Positions 51,109-54,166 of a DNA stretch of 54,166 nt are shown here, in pieces; the first letter of the stretch is position 1, and each line of letters opens with the position of its first letter. The translations under genes and the position numbers were made by a program. Under the pieces are notes generated by a model. It was not told the DNA's origin. It was given only the letters and a program-made list of their open reading frames with translations, and made no database searches. This DNA comes from an uncultured Eubacteriales bacterium (lineage in GTDB: Bacteria > Bacillota > Clostridia > Christensenellales > CAG-138). The stretch lies in contig UQXE01000009.1 of assembly GCA_900544965.1 (NCBI GenBank), forward strand, positions 1-54,166. The letters are read 5' to 3'.

Positions 51109-51720
51109 ATGCTGCAAATATCCGCAATCGTAAAGAAAACCGAGGAGCTGTTCGACCTATTCAACCAGCATTTTTACGACGGGGAGTTGACCCGCCCGGC
51201 CATCACCGTATCCCCGGATGGCGGGCGCGGGGCCTATGGCTGGTGCAGCGTGCAGGAGGTATAGAAAACCGAGCGGGAAATGTACCGCGAGATCAACATA
51301 TGCGCGGAGTATCTCGACCGGCCCATGACGTAGGTTTGCGCCACCATGCTCCACGAAATGGCCCATCTCTACAACCTGCTCCATGAGGTGGAGGATACCA
51401 GCAACAACGGGTACTATCATAACATGAAGTTCAAGGCCACCGCCGAGGATCACGGCCTGCGTATTGAAAAGCACCAGAAGTATGGCTGGACGATCACGAC
51501 GCTGGCCCCGGAGGCGGAGGCATGGGTCAAGGAAACCCTCGGCGACAAGGCAATCAACGCCAGCCGCCTCCCGGAAGGCGGCACGGACAAAGGCAGGGGT
51601 AAGAAATCCAAGAACCGCAGCATCAAATATGTCTGCCCGGAGTGCGGGGCCATCATCCGGGCGACAAAGGAGGTCAACGTGGTATGCGGGGACTGTGACG
51701 TACCTTTCGAGCGGGAGTGA
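51109..51720 (+). pseudogene. SprT-like zinc metallopeptidase gene broken by two amber codons
   Basis: A 203-codon frame with an AAGGAGG site, interrupted in frame by TAG at 51262-51264 and 51331-51333. Without them it codes for a SprT-like protein: TEELFDLFNQHFYDGELTRPAI at the start, INICAEYLDRP, metal site HEMAHLYN (HExxH) and a C-terminal zinc ribbon CPECGAIIRAT with CGDC. The stops replace what is usually Trp and Glu, each one base away. Sequence between and after the stops is still well conserved, so the damage is recent. SprT proteins of integrative elements are of unknown role. Confidence 0.8.
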
Positions 51721-51731
51721 GCATAAAACTT

Positions 51732-53510
51732 TTACGCGGGAACGAAGGTTCCCGCGTGATTGTATAATGAAATCGAAAGTGCCGAGCACACTTTTTGGCG
51801 GGGACTAACTCGGCGCTTTTTACGATTATAAGGGGGTTCGGAAATCAAGAGAAAATACTGCCATGCGCCACCACTCGGAGGCTGGGCGGGAAATCCGGCC
51901 CAATATAGAAAAGCGCCTGAAACAGAAAAAGCCCGGAAAGCCCACAGATAGCGGTTTTTCCGGGCATAAACGAAAAATAGCCTCCCGAAATGGGAAGCTA
52001 TTTTTCTATCAAAGTTGGTCCTTTGATTTGGTGCCGTTAAGCAATCCAAATCCGAACCCATATTCTTCCCGTTCAACGCCGCCTTTAAGTCGTCAAAGGT
52101 AATGGTGGTTGTCCCCTCCTTGTAGTTGAAAGTAATCACCATCTTATCGTCATACAGGAAAATGGCGTTGATGAAAGTATCAATCAACATCTTGCGGTGG
52201 GACTTCTGCCGCACGTCCAGCTTGCGGAAGCGGTGGAGCCAGAAGGTCATAAACTCGGCGCTGATTTTTGGTTTCGCCAGCTTCTCACAGGCGATCCGGG
52301 TTTCCAGCTCCTCCTTGGCGGCTTCCAGTTCTTCCAGCCGTCCCTTCGTGGACTTGGTTAGAATACCCTGCTGAATGGCGTTGAGCAGGTTTTGAATGGC
52401 CGTGTCCGCTTCCCGTAGCTGTTGCTCATACAGGGGCAAGTTCACATTCTCCCTGTCCTGCAAATCCATCAGCATGGACACAATGGCTTCAATAGCGGTA
52501 TCGTCCATCACCATTTTCATGGTTTCACCGACTATCAAATCTTCTATCCAGTCTTTCTTGACGGATTTCTTGTGGCACTCGGTACGCTTCTTTTTGACGG
52601 ACACGCATTTGTAATAGTGGTGGACATTCCCGGTGCGGCTGGTGCCGCTCTCGCCGCAGAGGTAGGCCCCGCAGTAGCCGCAAAACAGCTTGGTTGTCAG
52701 TAAGTAATCGTCCTCGGCCTTGTGGCGGGCCGGGGCCTTTTTGTTCTTCGCCAGCTTATCCTGCACCCGGTCAAACAGGTCTTGGGGGACGATGGCGGGT
52801 ATGCCCTCCGGGACTACTATATCCCGGTAGGTATACTCCCCGATATAGCGGCGGTTGTTCAAAAGGTGCTGGACGCTATTATAGGTCAGCTTTTGGCCCC
52901 TCGTATTCTTCACGCCCTGCTCGTTGAGCCAGTCCCGGATTTGGGTCATGGTGGCCCCCTCGTCGTAACGCTGGAAGGCTTCCAGTATAAAAGGGGCGGT
53001 CAGCGGGTCAGGCTGGAAATGCCGCTCGCTGTCGATTAGATAGCCAATAGGGAGGGTGCCGCCGTTGTACTTGGTCTTTAAGGCGTTCTCCGTCATGCCC
53101 CGGACTACCTTCTCGGACAGATCGGCGGAGTAGTATTCGGCGTACCCCTCCAACACGCTTTCCAAAATGATGCCCTCGGCCCCGTCTGAAATGACCTCGG
53201 TGGCGGACACGACTTTCACGCCGTTCTTTTTTAGTGTGGCCTTGTACCGGGCGCTGTCGTAGCGGTTCCGGGCGAACCTGTCCAGCTTCCAGACAATGAC
53301 TATATCGAACAGGCGCTTGCCGCTGTCTTTTATCATGTTCTGAAACTCCGGGCGGTTGTCCGTCTTGGCGGAAAAGGCCCGGTCTATATAGTGGCGCAGG
53401 ATGGTAATACCGTTCTTCTCGGCAAAAGCGGTACACTCTCTTATCTGGCCCTCGATACTTTCTTCCCGCTGGCTGTCGGAGGAATAGCGGGCGTATATCA
53501 CAGCTTTCAT
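51732..53510 (-). CDS. Large serine recombinase (integrase) with an anomalous C-terminal extension
   Basis: Site-specific recombinase that moves integrative elements. Of 592 residues the first 500 are normal: MKAVIYARYSSDSQREESIEGQ with catalytic Ser10 or Ser11, VWKLDRFARNRYD, the Recombinase domain GYLIDSERHFQPDPLTAPFI, the zinc ribbon LFCGYCGAYLC with CVSVKKKRTEC, and a coiled coil (about 370-430). After TFDDLKAALNG the last 89 residues run through a strong terminator and have no family likeness, so the true end or the ancestral stop is near 52002. The attachment site may lie here. Starts with ATGA overlap to the HTH gene. Confidence 0.9.
   Translation of the reverse strand: MKAVIYARYSSDSQREESIEGQIRECTAFAEKNGITILRHYIDRAFSAKTDNRPEFQNMIKDSGKRLFDIVIVWKLDRFARNRYDSARYKATLKKNGVKVVSATEVISDGAEGIILESVLEGYAEYYSADLSEKVVRGMTENALKTKYNGGTLPIGYLIDSERHFQPDPLTAPFILEAFQRYDEGATMTQIRDWLNEQGVKNTRGQKLTYNSVQHLLNNRRYIGEYTYRDIVVPEGIPAIVPQDLFDRVQDKLAKNKKAPARHKAEDDYLLTTKLFCGYCGAYLCGESGTSRTGNVHHYYKCVSVKKKRTECHKKSVKKDWIEDLIVGETMKMVMDDTAIEAIVSMLMDLQDRENVNLPLYEQQLREADTAIQNLLNAIQQGILTKSTKGRLEELEAAKEELETRIACEKLAKPKISAEFMTFWLHRFRKLDVRQKSHRKMLIDTFINAIFLYDDKMVITFNYKEGTTTITFDDLKAALNGKNMGSDLDCLTAPNQRTNFDRKIASHFGRLFFVYARKNRYLWAFRAFSVSGAFLYWAGFPAQPPSGGAWQYFLLISEPPYNRKKRRVSPRQKVCSALSISLYNHAGTFVPA
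51734..51757. terminator. Perfect 10-bp hairpin after the SprT-like gene
   Basis: ACGCGGGAAC and GTTCCCGCGT with loop gaag. Together with the next stem it closes the SprT-like gene. Confidence 0.6.
51778..51821 (+). terminator. Intrinsic terminator
   Basis: AGTGCCGAG (51778-51786) with CTCGGCGCT (51809-51817), one wobble, followed by TTTTT. Proper strand for the SprT-like gene. Confidence 0.7.
51973..52005. terminator. Bidirectional terminator inside the extended recombinase frame
   Basis: A 14-bp stem with one mismatch (51973-51986 with 51992-52005), A-run and T-run on the two sides. A second 9-bp inverted repeat GCCCGGAAA/TTTCCGGGC lies at 51931-51965. It is the likely end of the recombinase transcript. 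Confidence 0.75.
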
Positions 53511-53860
53511 TGTTCACCCTCCATCATACGGAACAGGGTTTCTTTCAGCTTCTCATTCATGGGGGATTGAGGGTCAAAGCACATTTCAATGAAGCGGCGC
53601 ATTTCTTCTCTCTCCGGGGCGGCTTTGGGCTTAAACTCGTATGTCACCCCTTGGGGTTTGTCTGTCCGGGCGAAGATATAGTCCAGCGACACATCAAAGT
53701 AATCCGCATAACGGCGGAATAGTTCAACGGGCGGGGTGGACTGTCCGTTTTCATATCGGTTAATACTGGACTGTGTGGAGCCAACGGCCTCCGCCATTTT
53801 TACCTGTGAAAAACCGATACTATCCCGCAGGGCTTTTAGACGTTTACCCACTTCTTTCAT
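53507..53860 (-). CDS. Cro/CI-type HTH regulator
   Basis: A 117-residue DNA-binding protein. MKEVGKRLKALRDSIGFSQ, AEAVGSTQSSINRYENG (HTH_3), then a short C-terminal region without an obvious sensor domain. Start at 53860 behind AGGAGG. Overlaps the recombinase start as ATGA, so both are translated together; probably controls recombinase expression. Confidence 0.93.
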   Translation of the reverse strand: MKEVGKRLKALRDSIGFSQVKMAEAVGSTQSSINRYENGQSTPPVELFRRYADYFDVSLDYIFARTDKPQGVTYEFKPKAAPEREEMRRFIEMCFDPQSPMNEKLKETLFRMMEGEQ

Positions 53861-53888
53861 GTCGCAACCTCCTATTTGGGTTAATCTT

Positions 53889-53917
53889 ATTATAACCCGG
53901 ATTATTGAAAATTGCAA
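53889..53917 (-). promoter_or_regulatory. Promoter and likely operator of the HTH-recombinase pair
   Basis: TTGCAA (53917-53912), 17-nt spacer, TATAAT (53894-53889) on the minus strand. GGGTTA/TTAACCC half-sites overlap the -10, and another GGGTT covers the -35, good candidates for the HTH protein's operator. The upstream part to the window edge holds the long hairpin and oriT only. Confidence 0.8.
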
Positions 53918-53974
53918 CCCGAAAATGCAATTTTTCGTATGCATTCTGTCCCCCGTCCCGGCCCGCAGGCCAAA

Positions 53975-54028
53975 CAAAGAAGCGTCGCACATCGGCCCGT
54001 GGGTGGGCTGATGTGCGACGCTTCTTTG
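53975..54028. terminator. 24-bp near-perfect hairpin
   Basis: Arms 53975-53998 and 54005-54028 with a 6-nt loop (gtgggt); 19 bp perfect plus a G-U and GCCC/GGGC. Probably the terminator of genes beyond the right edge, protecting the HTH promoter. Confidence 0.65.
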
Positions 54029-54097
54029 AGTTTTGGAGGGGTGGGGACACGGGCGCAGAAATGCGATCTGTGGACACACTCCGACAAAACCGGGTTT

Positions 54098-54154
54098 CCA
54101 AAGGGGCACCCTTTGGCACACGACCTTGCTTGCAAGGTGTAGTGTGTTATACCT
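54098..54154 (+). other. oriT of MOBV (pMV158/MobM) type
   Basis: The core TAGTGTG|TTA (54140-54149) equals the MobM nick site of plasmid pMV158 as I recall it. It stands in the inverted repeat AGGTGTA/TATACCT (54135-54141 and 54148-54154), beside a perfect ACCTTGC-tt-GCAAGGT hairpin (54123-54138) and CCAAAGGG/CCCTTTGG (54098-54116). The matching relaxase gene (Mob_Pre type) should lie just to the right. Confidence 0.7.
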
Positions 54155-54166
54155 GCTGGCGCGGCT

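Noticed and set aside
51109..51720. Amber (TAG) codon reassignment in the accessory region
   Set aside because: Neighbouring genes of the same region (permease, ATPase, small HTH gene) end in TAG at the right place, and the two sites would need different amino acids; simple nonsense mutation is more likely, though I keep it as a question.
53861..54121. Upstream extension of the HTH regulator frame
   Set aside because: It crosses its own promoter and the 24-bp hairpin; ATG 53860 with AGGAGG is clearly the start.

Overview
The window (about 54 kb) looks like a chromosome segment of a low-to-mid GC anaerobic Firmicute of class Clostridia, probably host- or gut-associated; I cannot name the genus. 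Evidence: AGGAGG-type ribosome sites almost everywhere, sigma-A promoters, a T-box in front of valS, an infC-rpmI-rplT operon with an AUU-type start, a six-gene Rnf complex, RNase J, a YlbF protein and a giant BspA-repeat surface protease. I saw no rRNA, tRNA or CRISPR array.

Layout. 1-6.6 kb: 3'-truncated gene for a secreted S8 protease with leucine-rich repeats and the beginning of a cohesin-like module. 6.9-8.7 kb: a GNAT acetyltransferase and an ArsR-type regulator. 8.9-12.4 kb: operon tgt-tsaE-tsaB-rimI-murI (tRNA modification and cell wall precursor). 12.4-15.6 kb: IS transposase remnant, GNAT plus alpha/beta hydrolase pair, two zinc-ribbon membrane proteins. 15.9-17.5 kb: dnaX. 17.6-21.6 kb: heterodimeric ABC exporter preceded by a leader peptide and an attenuator hairpin. 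21.6-25.5 kb: hydrolase, M42 peptidase, malic enzyme, SpoU methyltransferase. 25.6-26.8 kb: infC-rpmI-rplT with an attenuator leader. 26.9-31.4 kb: RNase J, YlbF, MltG, U32 peptidase. 31.6-32.0 kb: deoxyribosyltransferase-like protein. 32.4-37.2 kb: rnfCDGEAB. 37.3-40.3 kb: T-box and valS, followed by a 188-bp MITE-like element. 40.6-42.4 kb: a glycolipid glycosyltransferase and PlsY.

From about 42.4 kb to the right edge the window becomes accessory DNA with higher GC and many broken or chimeric genes. It holds helicase and sigma/DUF3825-like fragments, a two-component system driving a lipoprotein-ABC operon, a small HTH protein, a truncated conjugative-element protein, a SprT-like gene with two amber codons, a serine recombinase with its HTH repressor, and a MOBV-type oriT at the edge. 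The relaxase should lie just outside. This is best read as one or more integrative or mobilizable elements next to plsY.

The most interesting signals are: (a) a 41-bp near-identical sequence found twice (50.30 and 51.04 kb), each copy inside a different enclosing inverted repeat, so a candidate structured RNA; (b) the leader-peptide/terminator arrangement before the ABC exporter; (c) a matched pair of 24-bp direct-repeat operators that tie the two-component system to its own promoter and to the lipoprotein-ABC promoter, the latter promoter lying on top of the upstream operon's terminator; (d) the MOBV oriT; (e) two amber codons in the SprT-like gene. All calls come from reading the sequence without database searches.
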